64,000 bases of DNA from positions 10,912,001-10,976,000 of the forward strand of contig JAPFFF010000001.1 in NCBI GenBank assembly GCA_039105265.1, in the 5' to 3' direction. Of the stretch, positions 30,935 through 41,300 are shown in pieces. Numbering within the stretch: the stretch's first letter is position 1; each line of letters begins with the position of its first letter. The position numbers were made by a program, and so were the translations under genes. The stretch is from Tritrichomonas musculus (Eukaryota > Parabasalia > Tritrichomonadida > Tritrichomonadidae). The notes beneath the pieces were generated by a model that was given only the letters and a program-made list of their open reading frames with translations, did not search any database and was not told the origin of the DNA.

Positions 30935-32092
30935 TTACTCAATAACTGATCGGAAATGAATTTGATCATTTGTTATAAAGAAATTTTCATTTAAAATGCC
31001 TATCAATAATGAACGATCAAATCCAATTTTAACTTCTCTTCTATCAATAAACCATCCATGAAGAACAATTATATAACCATTTTGGAATACTTCACAAAAT
31101 TGAATTTTTTTAATGTTAAAAATAACAGATGGGCCAAAAATAGCCAAGTTAAACTCGCCTATTTGTTCAGGGCCTTGAACAAAATTATCTCTACCATGCA
31201 TTAGACTTCTTGCGAAAGGCTGATATGGAACTAAATCAGTTGAAGTTTCTGCAGTTACTGACATTATTGCTGATGCTCCATAATATTTTGAAATATATGA
31301 CATGTCCTGAGATGATTGTTGTAGAAAAGATATCAAAAAAGGATTTGGAGTAAATTCAGAAGGATTAATCACAATATTTGGTTCTTCAGCTTTGCTTACT
31401 GCTATTTCTGGCGCATCATATTCAACTGACGGCTCAGGATTTTTAACGATATTAAATTTATAACCGATTGGCCAACCACCTGTTGATTTTTGAACAACAA
31501 CTCCTGATGATTTTATTTCTCTAAATTCATGGTATGATTTTGATTCTGAAATATTATTTCCTTCAATAATAATTGTTTCGAGTGAAGGAAATACTTTCTT
31601 AGAAGGAAGAAAGGCTTCTAATGTTTGAAGATTATTGTTTTTCATATTAATAATGCGAACATTTTTTTCGTTAGTATAGCTGTAAAAGGCACATAAAAAT
31701 AAAATACTACTTAAAATATTGTTGTCATTTAAATTGAAATTGACATTATTCTTTTTGTTGAACTCTGAAAGGTCTAACCATCCATTAAATTTGGAATCAA
31801 AAAGATTTTCTAGAATGCCACCTTCATTATACATTGAATCATGTATGGCACTAAATAACTTATTATCAGAACAAATCGGCATGATAATTATTCTCTTCCC
31901 ATCAATTTCAAAACCAGAACACGAAATAAAATTTTGAACGATCTTATCGTTATTTTTTTGATCTTTAATTTCGATTATTTTAATATTCCTAAATGAGAAA
32001 ATCCTTGGAGTTGGATTTATGTTAAATTTCGAAACATAATAATATCTTAATGTATCAATTGGTATATCAGGGTTAATTGCCAAATATCTCAT
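30935..32092 (-). CDS. NXF/Mex67-like mRNA export factor
   Basis: 385 residues. Residues about 105-195 contain a short LRR block (GWLDLSEFN … VRIINMKNNNLQTLEAF … FPSLETIIIEGNNI), in the arrangement of the NXF1/Mex67 LRR domain. From about residue 250 to the end an NTF2-like domain follows (NPFLISFLQQ … YYGASAIMSVT … FNLAIFGPS … GYIIVLHGWFID). LRR then NTF2-like is the defining core of Mex67/NXF, which carries mRNPs through nuclear pores with Mtr2/NXT1. The C-terminal UBA-like TAP-C domain of larger NXFs is not visible. Identity is inferred from domain order and motif spacing. An initiator-like TCATT lies just before the ATG. Confidence 0.7.
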   Translation of the reverse strand: MRYLAINPDIPIDTLRYYYVSKFNINPTPRIFSFRNIKIIEIKDQKNNDKIVQNFISCSGFEIDGKRIIIMPICSDNKLFSAIHDSMYNEGGILENLFDSKFNGWLDLSEFNKKNNVNFNLNDNNILSSILFLCAFYSYTNEKNVRIINMKNNNLQTLEAFLPSKKVFPSLETIIIEGNNISESKSYHEFREIKSSGVVVQKSTGGWPIGYKFNIVKNPEPSVEYDAPEIAVSKAEEPNIVINPSEFTPNPFLISFLQQSSQDMSYISKYYGASAIMSVTAETSTDLVPYQPFARSLMHGRDNFVQGPEQIGEFNLAIFGPSVIFNIKKIQFCEVFQNGYIIVLHGWFIDRREVKIGFDRSLLIGILNENFFITNDQIHFRSVIE

Positions 32093-32093
32093 G

Positions 32094-32098
32094 AATGA
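32094..32098 (-). promoter_or_regulatory. Initiator-like element of the NXF-like gene
   Basis: Minus strand TTCATTCATG: TCATT with A+1 at 32096 gives a 4-nt leader before the ATG at 32092. It matches the trichomonad initiator consensus. Confidence 0.45.
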
Positions 32099-32235
32099 AT
32101 TTAAGTGTTTAAATTCAATTTTTCAAAAGTAATACAAATATTTCAAAAGAAAGCTTCATATATGAAATGCTTTTTCATGCCTTCTTGAGAAACTCTTTTA
32201 ATTTTCAAGTTAATGATTTGGTATATTTTAGTAAA

Positions 32236-33367
32236 TACACCCCGAGCTAAAGTCTATTTTAAACGGCTCTTATTACATCAAAATATCATTTATTCAAAAA
32301 GCCAAAAAAGAGCATATTTCATGAAAATAAAAACGTTTTTTTTTTTAGTTTTTTGGTTAACAAATTTATCTTTATCTTTATATATATATATTAAAATTTG
32401 GTTAACAAAATTAATAAAAAAAACTTAACGTTTTCCAAAAATAACGAGCTGTAATAAGGACCTTTCAATTTGTTTTATATGGCTGAAATTTCAATAGTCT
32501 CTTGTAATAAGAATTCAATACTCCTGCTTTAAGGAGTATTGAAATTATTTTATTTGTCAAATAATTGAATACTTTTTGCTTTAAGGTTTGAGTACTTTGC
32601 TTTAAGGATTCAATACTTTAAATATATTTTCAGAGTATTTTATATAGTATTTTTTACAAAAATATTGGATATATTGCATTATCTTTTTGTCCTCACGACA
32701 ATTAAATTGCACAATATACTTATATATTTAAGATTATATAAAAAAACATTTATTATTAATATCAAGATACAAAATAAGACAAATTTCGTTTTAATTCAAC
32801 CGAACATTTTGCTTTAGATAATCATAATATCTATATTTATAATACAATATTATTATTAATTTCATAAAAAAAATCTTATATATCTATAAATAACCAAAAT
32901 ATTTATATATTTATAATAATAAATTTCTTTCAATTTTTAAAGTAATAAAAAAGTCCATTTATTCCTATCATAAAATGGTTTAATATAATATTTTATATTT
33001 ATTTTGATATATATAAATGTTTGAATATTCTAAATAATAAATATATTGTTTTTAATCGTTTAAAAACCAAAAAATTAATGTTCTTACATTTTGGGCTTTT
33101 TCAATTTATGTAATAAGATTTGAGAAATACTGTAATAAGGAAAAAATCTTTGATTTTTCGAACAAAAATTATAAATATATGATAAGTATAAGAATATAAA
33201 TTTAAATAATTTTTTTATTTATATATATATTTGTAATTAAACAAGATACTCTTATTTATAATTTTTTTTATTAGGGTCATAAGTTCGTTTGGCAGCTCGT
33301 CTTTTTTTTTTAAAAAAAAATTCTTATTACATTTTTATTTTTGAAAATGTAATAAGCTCGGGGTGTA
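32236..33367. mobile_element. Non-autonomous DNA transposon, 13-bp TIR, 8-bp target duplication
   Basis: Perfect 13-bp terminal inverted repeats, TACACCCCGAGCT at 32236-32248 and its inverse at 33355-33367, enclose 1132 bp. A perfect 8-bp direct duplication, TTAGTAAA, flanks both sides (32228-32235 and 33368-33375). The interior has no transposase-sized frame. It carries seven copies of the 9-mer TGTAATAAG: direct at 32450, 32503, 33109, 33131 and 33348, inverse at 32269 and 33323. A GCTTTAAGG repeat block lies near 32514-32607. An 8-bp duplication with subterminal repeats is typical of hAT-type cut-and-paste elements; P and Merlin elements also make about 8 bp. The perfect ends suggest recent insertion. 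Confidence 0.85.
32514..32607. repeat. Internal hairpin and GCTTTAAGG repeats of the transposon
   Basis: TTCAATACTCCT (32514-32525) and AGGAGTATTGAA (32532-32543) form a perfect 12-bp stem with a 6-nt loop. GCTTTAAGG recurs at 32526, 32578 and 32599, each next to an AATACT/GTACTT-like string. It lies inside the 32236-33367 element and may be part of its transposase-binding or replication structure. Confidence 0.65.
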
Positions 33368-33578
33368 TTAGTAAATTTATAAAGCAGGTTAAAATCATAT
33401 CATTTGAATAATGGGTTTGATTAGATTGACAAATAATAATCTTAAAAAATAATACATTGTTTAGTAATAACACATGATCAATAATTATGATGTATATATC
33501 ATAATAAAATCATTTTTTAAAATAAATTTTCTAAAATAGTCTGTAGTATTTCAGAAATATTATTTCTTAAAGTTTTTT

Positions 33579-34415
33579 TCAACAATTTTTGTTTTTAATT
33601 GATTGCCTTCTAAAACTGAACCACATTAAAGAGAAAATTGTTGTTAAAATTGAAAACAAAGAAACAAAAAATTCAACAATATTAATCTTGAAGTCTGATT
33701 TGTCTGAGCCAATCCTATCAATCCAATCATCAATATTAATAAGTTTTGCGTTAATTACAGCTGCTGTTTGCGTAATTGAGCGCGATTTATTTATTATTAT
33801 TTTCATTTGTGACGAAACTTCCTCCATTTTCTTTTCTGTATCTGTTACTGATTTATCAAGAAGTTCAGCTTTATCTTTTGCCATCGATAAAAGAACATCA
33901 GCTCTTAAAGATGAAGCATTTAATTCATCTAACGGCAAATTTATTGCTATTCTTTCGGAAAAAGAGTTTTGAAAAGTAGATAAAACATCTTTTTCTGGAA
34001 CTTCGTTGTCAATTTCTGTTAATTTCTCGGTTAGTGAATTTACATTGATATCAATATTATTTGACGCAATATTTGTTTTTTTAACTGATTTATTTCCTGT
34101 ATTCTGCCCTACAGGCAATGTTCTTCGTTGTTGTGAATTCGATTTTGGGTTATTATTAGATCGAGCTTTTGCCCTGAGTCTATCTGCATTACTATTATTA
34201 TTATTATTATTATTTGTGTCATCAATATTAGGTGATATTGTTTGATATGAAGAACCTGAACTTAATTTATTTTTGTTATTATCAGATCCAGAACTAAGGT
34301 TGTTATTATTTGAATTGTAATACATTTGATCGTTAGCATCATCAACAGGTGCTTCATCCTTTAAGTGATTTTTTTTCTTGATAAATTTATTAAATTTGTT
34401 AAATAACTTATTCAT
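33579..34415 (-). CDS. Tail-anchored Asn-rich coiled-coil membrane protein
   Basis: 278 residues. A basic N-terminus (MNKLFNKFNKFIKKK) is followed by a low-complexity Asn/Ser-rich region (about 30-120) and a helical segment with coiled-coil potential (about 125-240). One hydrophobic helix near the end (about 246-268, IVEFFVSLFSILTTIFSLMWF) precedes a basic tail. The order of cytosolic helix and C-terminal anchor resembles SNAREs and other tail-anchored proteins, but no SNARE zero-layer pattern is clear. Function unknown. Its start codon is 65 bp from that of the divergent PDI-like gene. Confidence 0.7.
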   Translation of the reverse strand: MNKLFNKFNKFIKKKNHLKDEAPVDDANDQMYYNSNNNNLSSGSDNNKNKLSSGSSYQTISPNIDDTNNNNNNNSNADRLRAKARSNNNPKSNSQQRRTLPVGQNTGNKSVKKTNIASNNIDINVNSLTEKLTEIDNEVPEKDVLSTFQNSFSERIAINLPLDELNASSLRADVLLSMAKDKAELLDKSVTDTEKKMEEVSSQMKIIINKSRSITQTAAVINAKLINIDDWIDRIGSDKSDFKINIVEFFVSLFSILTTIFSLMWFSFRRQSIKNKNC

Positions 34416-34480
34416 TCACAAAAATAACATTATATTATCAGTTAATAGTTTTTTGTTAACTAAAAATAACGAATATAGAA
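34416..34480. promoter_or_regulatory. 65-bp divergent promoter
   Basis: Only 65 bp separate the start codons of the tail-anchored protein and the PDI-like protein, so both transcription starts must lie within this AT-rich stretch. No exact TCA(T/C) initiator was found on the PDI side. Confidence 0.45.
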
Positions 34481-35707
34481 ATGATCTTATTTACCTTAAT
34501 CTTTGGATGGTGGGAATATGATGAGTCTAAGTTTCCAAAAATATTTAATAACAGCTGGAATAGGCCAATATATGCAATATGTTATTCTCAAAATTGTCCT
34601 CATTGTGTAGGAATTCCTTCAAGATTCAAAATGTTTTCACAATCAATGGCAAATAACGACGATATTATATACACTGCAATTGATGCCGGTAATTCAACAG
34701 CTTGTCAGCAACTTGGAGCTAAATTTGTTCCTTATTTTATTTTTGCACGGGGCACTAAAAAAAAATATTGGCTTCATCCTCAATTTAATTGCCCTTTGAG
34801 ATGGATGGAATTTGTTTCTGATTGGGGAAGTCCTAAAATAATTAAAGTAAAAAATGATTTAAGCGATATCAGTGAGCACGTTCAAAAAACTCTAAATGGA
34901 GGATCAACATTTATTCTTCAAGCACCAAAAGATAGTCTTATATTTAGTATTTATACAAATTTGTCAACAAAATATCACATTTATAATGATACATTTATTT
35001 ATTCAGAATCAAAAGAGTTATCTAAATTAACTGTATTTACATCGACCAACTGCTCTCATATGTTCGATGTAGATTCTCAAACTATAATAAAAATCATCAA
35101 AGAATACAGATTTAGTTCTCTCCATCACTTAGATTTACTAGAATGGTCCAAAATGACCAAATTGAAATCGAATTCAATAATTTTATTAAATGATGGTGAA
35201 TTAAATGGGACTAGATTGCAGCTTTTAGATGATCTTGCAAATCAACATTGCGAAGATTCTCGTTTTGGATGGGCAATTCTCAAAGATGAAAAAGCAATTT
35301 CCATGAAACTTCAACAAAAAATAGAATCGCCTTACATTGCAGTAATAAATAGAAAAAATGATTGCCAATACATTCAGGATATTAAATCAAAAGAGAATTT
35401 TGAGATTTTAGATGGTTTTATATCTGATTCACTTTCAGACCAGAAAGTTAAAGAAAAATGTACTCATTACGTAGCTGCTGAAAAACCTAAAGAAGCAGAC
35501 AACAAAAAGAAAAATGAAAATGCTTCGAAATTCAACATTAAAAATATTGATAAATATAAAAATGGAAAATTTCAATCAGGAAAATTAAATATAAAGACAA
35601 TTTCTTTCATTGCTCTACTTTTCATAGCTTCCATTTCTGTTATCGGTTTTATTTCCTATAAGTCCAACATGAAAGATCATTCTGATACAGAAGCCAAAAT
35701 TGAATGA
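34481..35707 (+). CDS. Membrane-anchored thioredoxin/PDI-like protein
   Basis: 408 residues with a very short N-terminal hydrophobic segment (MILFTLIFGW) acting as a likely signal peptide. A thioredoxin fold follows, with active site C39-P-H-C42 and a cis-proline at P84 (KFVPYFIF). A second, non-catalytic thioredoxin-like region appears in the middle of the protein. Near the C-terminus a single helix (about 372-393, TISFIALLFIASISVIGFIS) precedes a short basic/acidic cytosolic tail with no KDEL. Several glycosylation sequons (NST, NLS, NCS) support a lumenal location. It likely acts as a transmembrane disulfide oxidoreductase of the ER or secretory pathway; a CPHC site is somewhat more oxidising than CGHC. 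Confidence 0.85.
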   Translation: MILFTLIFGWWEYDESKFPKIFNNSWNRPIYAICYSQNCPHCVGIPSRFKMFSQSMANNDDIIYTAIDAGNSTACQQLGAKFVPYFIFARGTKKKYWLHPQFNCPLRWMEFVSDWGSPKIIKVKNDLSDISEHVQKTLNGGSTFILQAPKDSLIFSIYTNLSTKYHIYNDTFIYSESKELSKLTVFTSTNCSHMFDVDSQTIIKIIKEYRFSSLHHLDLLEWSKMTKLKSNSIILLNDGELNGTRLQLLDDLANQHCEDSRFGWAILKDEKAISMKLQQKIESPYIAVINRKNDCQYIQDIKSKENFEILDGFISDSLSDQKVKEKCTHYVAAEKPKEADNKKKNENASKFNIKNIDKYKNGKFQSGKLNIKTISFIALLFIASISVIGFISYKSNMKDHSDTEAKIE

Positions 35708-35956
35708 AATATATTTCAGATATATGTATATATTTGTTATTTAGTTATTAAAATGCTTTTCTGGTGAAAAACTTTTATTTACTCTCTAATGCGGATGTAT
35801 GTAAAAATATGATAATTATTAAATAATCATTATTTCTTTCACAAAAATAAATATTTAATGCAATGCTTGAATAAAGAAGGGGAAGGATTAAATAATATAG
35901 AATTTTTAAACAAAAACAAAACAATATATAAAAACAATATATAAAAACAATTGTTA

Positions 35957-37354
35957 TTACATATTTTGAAGTAGCTGATAACGATTGGGATCCAAATTCA
36001 AATAAATTTGAATTAGAGACTCTTTGCATTCATAGAATAAAGGAATCAAACTCTCTGATTTTAATTGTGGTTTTGTGCATAAAAACTTATGAATATGTAT
36101 TAATGCATCAAAAATGTTTTCAATCATATCATTATCTTCGGGATCCTCAGAAAATTGTAGAAATAGTTGCAAAGCGGTTTCAAGACTAGCTTCATTACGT
36201 AATTTTTCTAATGGGAAGCATGAATATATGAGAGCAAGTAATAAAACAGCTTGTTTTTTAATCAAAAAATCCATGGAATCCATTCCATTGTACAAATAAG
36301 AGCATATTGTGTCAATAGTACTAAATGTGTCAGTGTCATTCTTAATAAGGGCGCTATTATCAATTTTAATTGAATTATATAAGGTCCATAAATTATATTT
36401 ATATTGATTTAAATCACTACCATTAAATATTGTATCAGCCAAAACTGAAAATTCAAGTTCAAAAGGGATTTTTTTATAATAATAAATAAAATATCCAATA
36501 AATTTGATAAGCTTTGGGTAATAATTAGAGTATCCAAAATCACAAATATTCATAAAAATACAATCAATTTTTAAAGATTCAAATAATTCTAAGGGTAGAA
36601 GGTGTTTTCTTGTTAGTCTTTCAAATATAACCGTCGCTGACCTGATAATTGAATTATCTCGACGTCTTTTTTTTTCTATTGATGAAGCGCAATAACCAGT
36701 TATTAATGTTATTGCTTGTGATAGATCTGAAATTTCATATGGTTTGAAGTTAGTATTTTCACCTAGAAATTTAAATTTTGATAGAATTTCTAGAAAATTT
36801 AATATTTTCAAAATCTGCTTTTCATTATTAACTTTTTGAATATGTGGTAAAATATCAATAATATTAATTGGTTTAAAAGTATTAGGCTGCAAAACATAAT
36901 TGGATAATAATTTAAAATACCAATTACTGTATTGATATATTAAATCCAAATTAAGAAAACTTGCAAGTAAGTCGATAGGTATGGCAAAGCAAAAGCTAGA
37001 TTCTTGAGTGAGAATATACATTAAATGAAAAATTATCTCAAGGGCTTGAATATTCTGTTTTATTAGTGGATCATTACATAAATTAATAATTATATCAATA
37101 GTATGAAATTGATATAAATAAGGAATTTCTTCGGGGATTTTTTTGTCCTCTAAATATCGGCAAAAATTAAGTATTTCATTAAATATTGGTTCATATTGTT
37201 TTTCATTAAAAAGATCAAAAATATTTTTAAGCGCTATCATATAGTTATCATTAATATCGATTTCTTTTTTTTCTGGTTCATTTGTTTGATTACATTCTTT
37301 ACTTTGATCTGCAACTGTGTGTGGAGGAGGAATTAATTTGTAAATTTCTGTCAT
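35957..37354 (-). CDS. Helical-repeat (ARM/HEAT-like) protein, function unknown
   Basis: 465 residues made almost wholly of amphipathic helices in pairs, with Leu/Ile/Phe spacing typical of armadillo or HEAT solenoids (e.g. LEIIFHLMYILTQ, KQILKILNFLEIL, IENIFDALIHIHKFL). No catalytic motif, signal peptide or membrane span. The N-terminus has a short PPPH segment. It is probably a protein-binding scaffold; no family assignment is possible. Head to head with the gene at 37409. Confidence 0.75.
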   Translation of the reverse strand: MTEIYKLIPPPHTVADQSKECNQTNEPEKKEIDINDNYMIALKNIFDLFNEKQYEPIFNEILNFCRYLEDKKIPEEIPYLYQFHTIDIIINLCNDPLIKQNIQALEIIFHLMYILTQESSFCFAIPIDLLASFLNLDLIYQYSNWYFKLLSNYVLQPNTFKPINIIDILPHIQKVNNEKQILKILNFLEILSKFKFLGENTNFKPYEISDLSQAITLITGYCASSIEKKRRRDNSIIRSATVIFERLTRKHLLPLELFESLKIDCIFMNICDFGYSNYYPKLIKFIGYFIYYYKKIPFELEFSVLADTIFNGSDLNQYKYNLWTLYNSIKIDNSALIKNDTDTFSTIDTICSYLYNGMDSMDFLIKKQAVLLLALIYSCFPLEKLRNEASLETALQLFLQFSEDPEDNDMIENIFDALIHIHKFLCTKPQLKSESLIPLFYECKESLIQIYLNLDPNRYQLLQNM

Positions 37355-37408
37355 GTAAAAGGAGGAATTTTACCTTTTTGAATCAATATATTGACCTTAT
37401 ATAATTTG
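37355..37408. promoter_or_regulatory. 54-bp bidirectional promoter
   Basis: The shortest head-to-head gap in the window. It contains AAAAGG … CCTTTTT as an inverted pair (about 37358-37378), so a CCTTT string faces each gene; CCTTT resembles a core element described for Trichomonas promoters (recollection). TTGACCTTAT at 37391-37400 is the inverse of the AAGGTCAA string near other starts. Confidence 0.5.
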
Positions 37409-38050
37409 ATGGAGAAGAGTTTTTTTCAAAATGGTGCAATTATTAATCCTGATGCTGAAGTTTCTATAAATACTTTATTAAAACTCCTTTTTAAGCGATT
37501 AAATCTAGAACACGAAAAAGTTAGATCATTAAAACAAGATATTGAAATTCAATTTCAATTAATGAAAAGGGCTTATGAATCAAATTCATTATCAGAAATT
37601 CCAAATTGCAAAAAAAAGCTGATTGATGTATTTGATCAATTACTACGTTATGCGTGTGTTGATAATGCTCAATCAATGCGTTTCAATTTTATTCAGGAAC
37701 TTTGCAGACTTCCTAATAAATTCAAAAATAATCAGCAGCATAGATCAGATGCTACCAGCAATGCATGCAATGAATTTTTATTCGAAGAAGCAAAAAAAAA
37801 AATGAATATAGACAAGCAGATAATTCTTACCAAAACGCAAAATAAATTTTTTAGAAACATGATACAGGTTTACAAAAAAGAAAAGGAACTTAGGCAACTA
37901 AATGAATTCATTAAAAATGATTTGTACGGCACACGTTCGGTTAATAATAATATTAAAAGTGCAGTGAAACTTGGAACTGATGTTCAAACAGTAATCAATT
38001 TGATGAATCAGTCAGTTACAAATTTGGATATAGATGATTTGAATATATAA
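37409..38050 (+). CDS. Helical protein of unknown function (213 aa)
   Basis: I start at the ATG at 37409 (MEKSFFQNGAI); the six codons before it begin at TTG and overlap the promoter. The 213 residues are mostly helical, with a heptad-like segment (LNLEHEKVRSLKQDIEIQFQLMKRAY) and basic stretches, without signal peptide or membrane span. No family recognised. It could partner with the divergent ARM-like protein, with which it shares a 54-bp promoter; that is inference from the layout only. Confidence 0.75.
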   Translation: MEKSFFQNGAIINPDAEVSINTLLKLLFKRLNLEHEKVRSLKQDIEIQFQLMKRAYESNSLSEIPNCKKKLIDVFDQLLRYACVDNAQSMRFNFIQELCRLPNKFKNNQQHRSDATSNACNEFLFEEAKKKMNIDKQIILTKTQNKFFRNMIQVYKKEKELRQLNEFIKNDLYGTRSVNNNIKSAVKLGTDVQTVINLMNQSVTNLDIDDLNI

Positions 38051-38085
38051 TTATATATTTTATTGTATTCAAATAAAATATACGC

Positions 38086-38196
38086 ATAAATTTATCGCTG
38101 AATCTTTAGATATTTTGAAAGTTTGATATTGACTTCATTTTTTGGAAGTCAAAATTCGAATTTTGAAGATATCTAATTATTCATCGACGAATTTAT
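38086..38196. repeat. Long imperfect hairpin / palindromic MITE-like repeat
   Basis: Arms 38086-38136 and 38145-38196 are inverted copies at about 75-80 percent identity, with small bulges, around an 8-nt loop (ATTTTTTG). The inner stem GACTTC/GAAGTC is perfect. It sits 36 bp after the stop at 38050 and 175 bp before the next ATG. It may be a short palindromic MITE or a 3'-end RNA structure. Confidence 0.65.
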
Positions 38197-38363
38197 ATAT
38201 AAATATTTCAATACATAAAAAATGATGTCATTCAAACTTTTTTCATTCACTTTACGTTAAAATTATATTGAAAAGTGATTTAAACGTATCAAGCATTTAA
38301 AATATTTTTACGTTTATATTTCTATTAAATTGAATAAAATCCAGCCGAATAAACTATCAATTA

Positions 38364-38368
38364 TCATA
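38364..38368 (+). promoter_or_regulatory. Initiator-like element of the giant coiled-coil gene
   Basis: TCATA with A+1 at 38366 lies 5 nt before the ATG at 38371, a close match in sequence and spacing to the trichomonad initiator. Confidence 0.5.
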
Positions 38369-38370
38369 TA

Positions 38371-41300
38371 ATGTCTGCTTCAACGAATGATGATCCAATC
38401 AATTCAAGTCCAGATTCTGAATTAATTCAAGACATTGATCAATCTCTAATGGGCCCAATGCTAACAGCGGTATCATTAAAAAATAATCAGCCGTCACAAT
38501 TAATTGATTTCGCAGGCGATGATAAATCACTTCAACTAATTGCGCAAAATCTTCATCAACTTCTTTCATCACCAAATACAGTTAAATTTACAGCAGAAAA
38601 TAAGCAAAATTTAGAATTAATAATGCAAACTTTTATTACTGATACTGTTCAAAATTCGACAAAAAAATATGAAGATTTCTCACAATGTCAATCTGATATT
38701 AAGAAATTGCAAAAAGAGCTTTTTGAAACAAAGAATAAACTTGAAAACTATAAATATTTATTAAGCAACTCAGAGAAGTCAAAAAGTGAATTGTCTAATG
38801 AAAACAAAGAACTGCAAACCAAAATTGATTCATTATATAGGAACCAAGCTAGTTCTATTAACAAAATGAAAAAAATTAAACAAGAATATGAAAATCAGAT
38901 CATTGAAATTAAAAATGAAAATTACCAACTTAAGGAAAAGCTAAGAGAGATGCAGGATGATTGCAAAATTCGCGAATACGCCACAAAGAGGAATCTTGAA
39001 CAATTCACTGATTTAGCTTCACAGGCCACAAAGAGTAACGACAAAATTGAAAAATTAAAAGAAAAGCTAAAGAAAAAAAATAAACAAATTAAAAATCTTC
39101 AAAGTGATTACCAAAAACTAAAGCTCGCTAATCAAATGCTTGAAGATGATTCGCAAAAGATGAAAGCTTCTTTGGCAACAGCTCATGCTGATTTAGATCA
39201 AATTAAACAAAAAATTTCAGGAGAACAAAAAAGTGGTAAAGATTTAAGATCAAACTCATCATCTGAAACAAGTAATTATTGCCAAATTCAATCAGCTTTA
39301 ATTTCGATTTCAGAGCAATTTGAACGCCAAAGTGAAGAACTAATTCAGCTTCGAAAAAGTCATATGGTGTGCACGACATTGCTTCATAAACAAGTTGAGA
39401 TAGTTGCAGAATATGAAAAGCAAATTGATAGTTGCGAAAAAGCTTTAACTAAGAATTCTGAGTTGTCTAGTGAACTTGATTCGACCAAAGAAGAATTAGT
39501 TCAGACAATTGAAAGTTTAAATTCCAAAATAAAATTCATAAAAAGCTTGATGAATCTGTGTAAAGTTGAAAAAGAAGAGGAGTTGCCACTCTATATTATG
39601 AAAGTTCACGATTATGGTATCATGGAAAACAGAAGGCTCGTTTCGGCCTTCGAAGATAATTTGCGCTTTATGACAAACATAATCAATTCAAATCTAATTT
39701 ATGATGATCAGAATATTCCTCTTAACGAAGATAAGCAATTCATTAGTAGTCTTCAATTTGAGGTATCGAAAACTCGTCAATTTATTCTTGAAAATACTGT
39801 TAATAGAGAAGAGCCGCAATCTCGCCCTCAATCTAATTTTGTATCTAACAATGTAACTCCCAACAGTAATATTAATAGTACTATTAATATCGGTAGTAAT
39901 GATGTAAATATAAATGCAAATAGTAATAATGAAGATAATTCAGAAAAAAATAATGAAGCATCGAATGAGATAAACGAAGAAGAACAAATTCCAAATCAAA
40001 CTCGCGCAGATTTAGCAATTCTTACAAGCCAAATTCTAAGAAATGAAATACTTCGTAAGAGTTGTGAAAAATTAAAGCATAATTCTGATGCTTTCCTGGA
40101 AGTTGTTGATGTATTAAAATGCAATGATGATCCAGAATCAGCATCAAGAGTAGTACTCCAAAATGAAGCCACAATCAAATCGTTCATTGATAATATATTG
40201 AAATTACTCAAAGTTAACTCAGTTCAGAATAATGAAAACATGAATAATGATAATTTTGTAGAAGATGAAAATGATAATTTTACTGAAGAAAATGACGCAA
40301 AAACTAATTTTGTTGAAGTCGATAGGAAGCAAGTTTTTGATGATATAATTGATTTTATTGAGTCAAACAATGCTCTTTTGAATGAAATTAAGAATTCATT
40401 GAAATTTACAGGTGACAACAGTGAAATCCCCTTCGTAATCGAGAAGTTAATTCATAAAAATGAAATGCTTTCAAATCCAAAGAATAAAAACCGAAGAAAT
40501 TCTGTTAATAAAAACAATAAACCAGCAGCAAATCCACAAGAAAATGAAAACAATCAAATAACAACAAGAGCAATAGAAATTGATGATCAAAATAAAGACT
40601 CAGATAAACAAGAAAATTCAAATGGAAATAATAATGACCAGAAAAATACTCATAAAGCAAACAATAAGAAAAATGTTAACAACGAAAATAAAAGCAATGA
40701 AAATAAAGCCAAAAAGCCAATCAAAAAGAATAATAACAACAACAACAAGGCTGAAAAAGAAAATAAAAAGAAGATTAAAAAGACAAATGATAAGAAAGAG
40801 GTCAATCATGATGAAAATGAGAATAAAAAAGCAAATGGTAACAATAATACGAACAAAAACAATAGTAAAAAAGAAAGCAAGAAATCTAATAATAATAATA
40901 ACGATAACGATGATTTAAATATGGTTGATGAAGATACTGATCACATTATTCTTGAGGCAACTCAACAGCTCAAGAAAAATGCAGATGATGCAGAGCCCAA
41001 GTTTGATTGGAAGAAGAGAATTCATAGCTGTGTAATTGCTCTCAAAAAATTAAATAATGAGAATAAATCGCTCAAACAACAGTTAATAGATGCCCAGCAG
41101 CAAATTAAAGATGTTGAAAAGCGAAATACGGACAGATCTAAAACACTTTCTATGATTACCGACAGTTATAAAGGACTCGAAAAATTCAATAACGAACTTT
41201 TACAGAAAAATCGTGATTTATTATCAGAAATGGAAAAGAAGAGCAAGCTTGCTGATGCTCGTGTATTCAAAGTATTAGATCAGGAAAGAGCCCAACATTT

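Larger units (their letters stand above)
32093..33578. other. Intergenic region occupied mostly by a transposon
   Basis: Nearly all of this 1.5-kb gap is the inserted 1132-bp element. The host DNA before insertion would be about 350 bp, similar to other gaps in the window. A 71-codon frame at 32213-32428 straddles the left terminus and is not considered a gene. Confidence 0.7.
38051..38370. other. Intergenic gap containing a long hairpin
   Basis: 320 bp between two plus-strand genes; about a third of it is the hairpin at 38086-38196. The promoter of the coiled-coil gene occupies the right end. Confidence 0.6.

Noticed and set aside
32213-32428. 71-codon frame
   Set aside because: Straddles the left transposon terminus and has hydrophobic, AT-driven composition.
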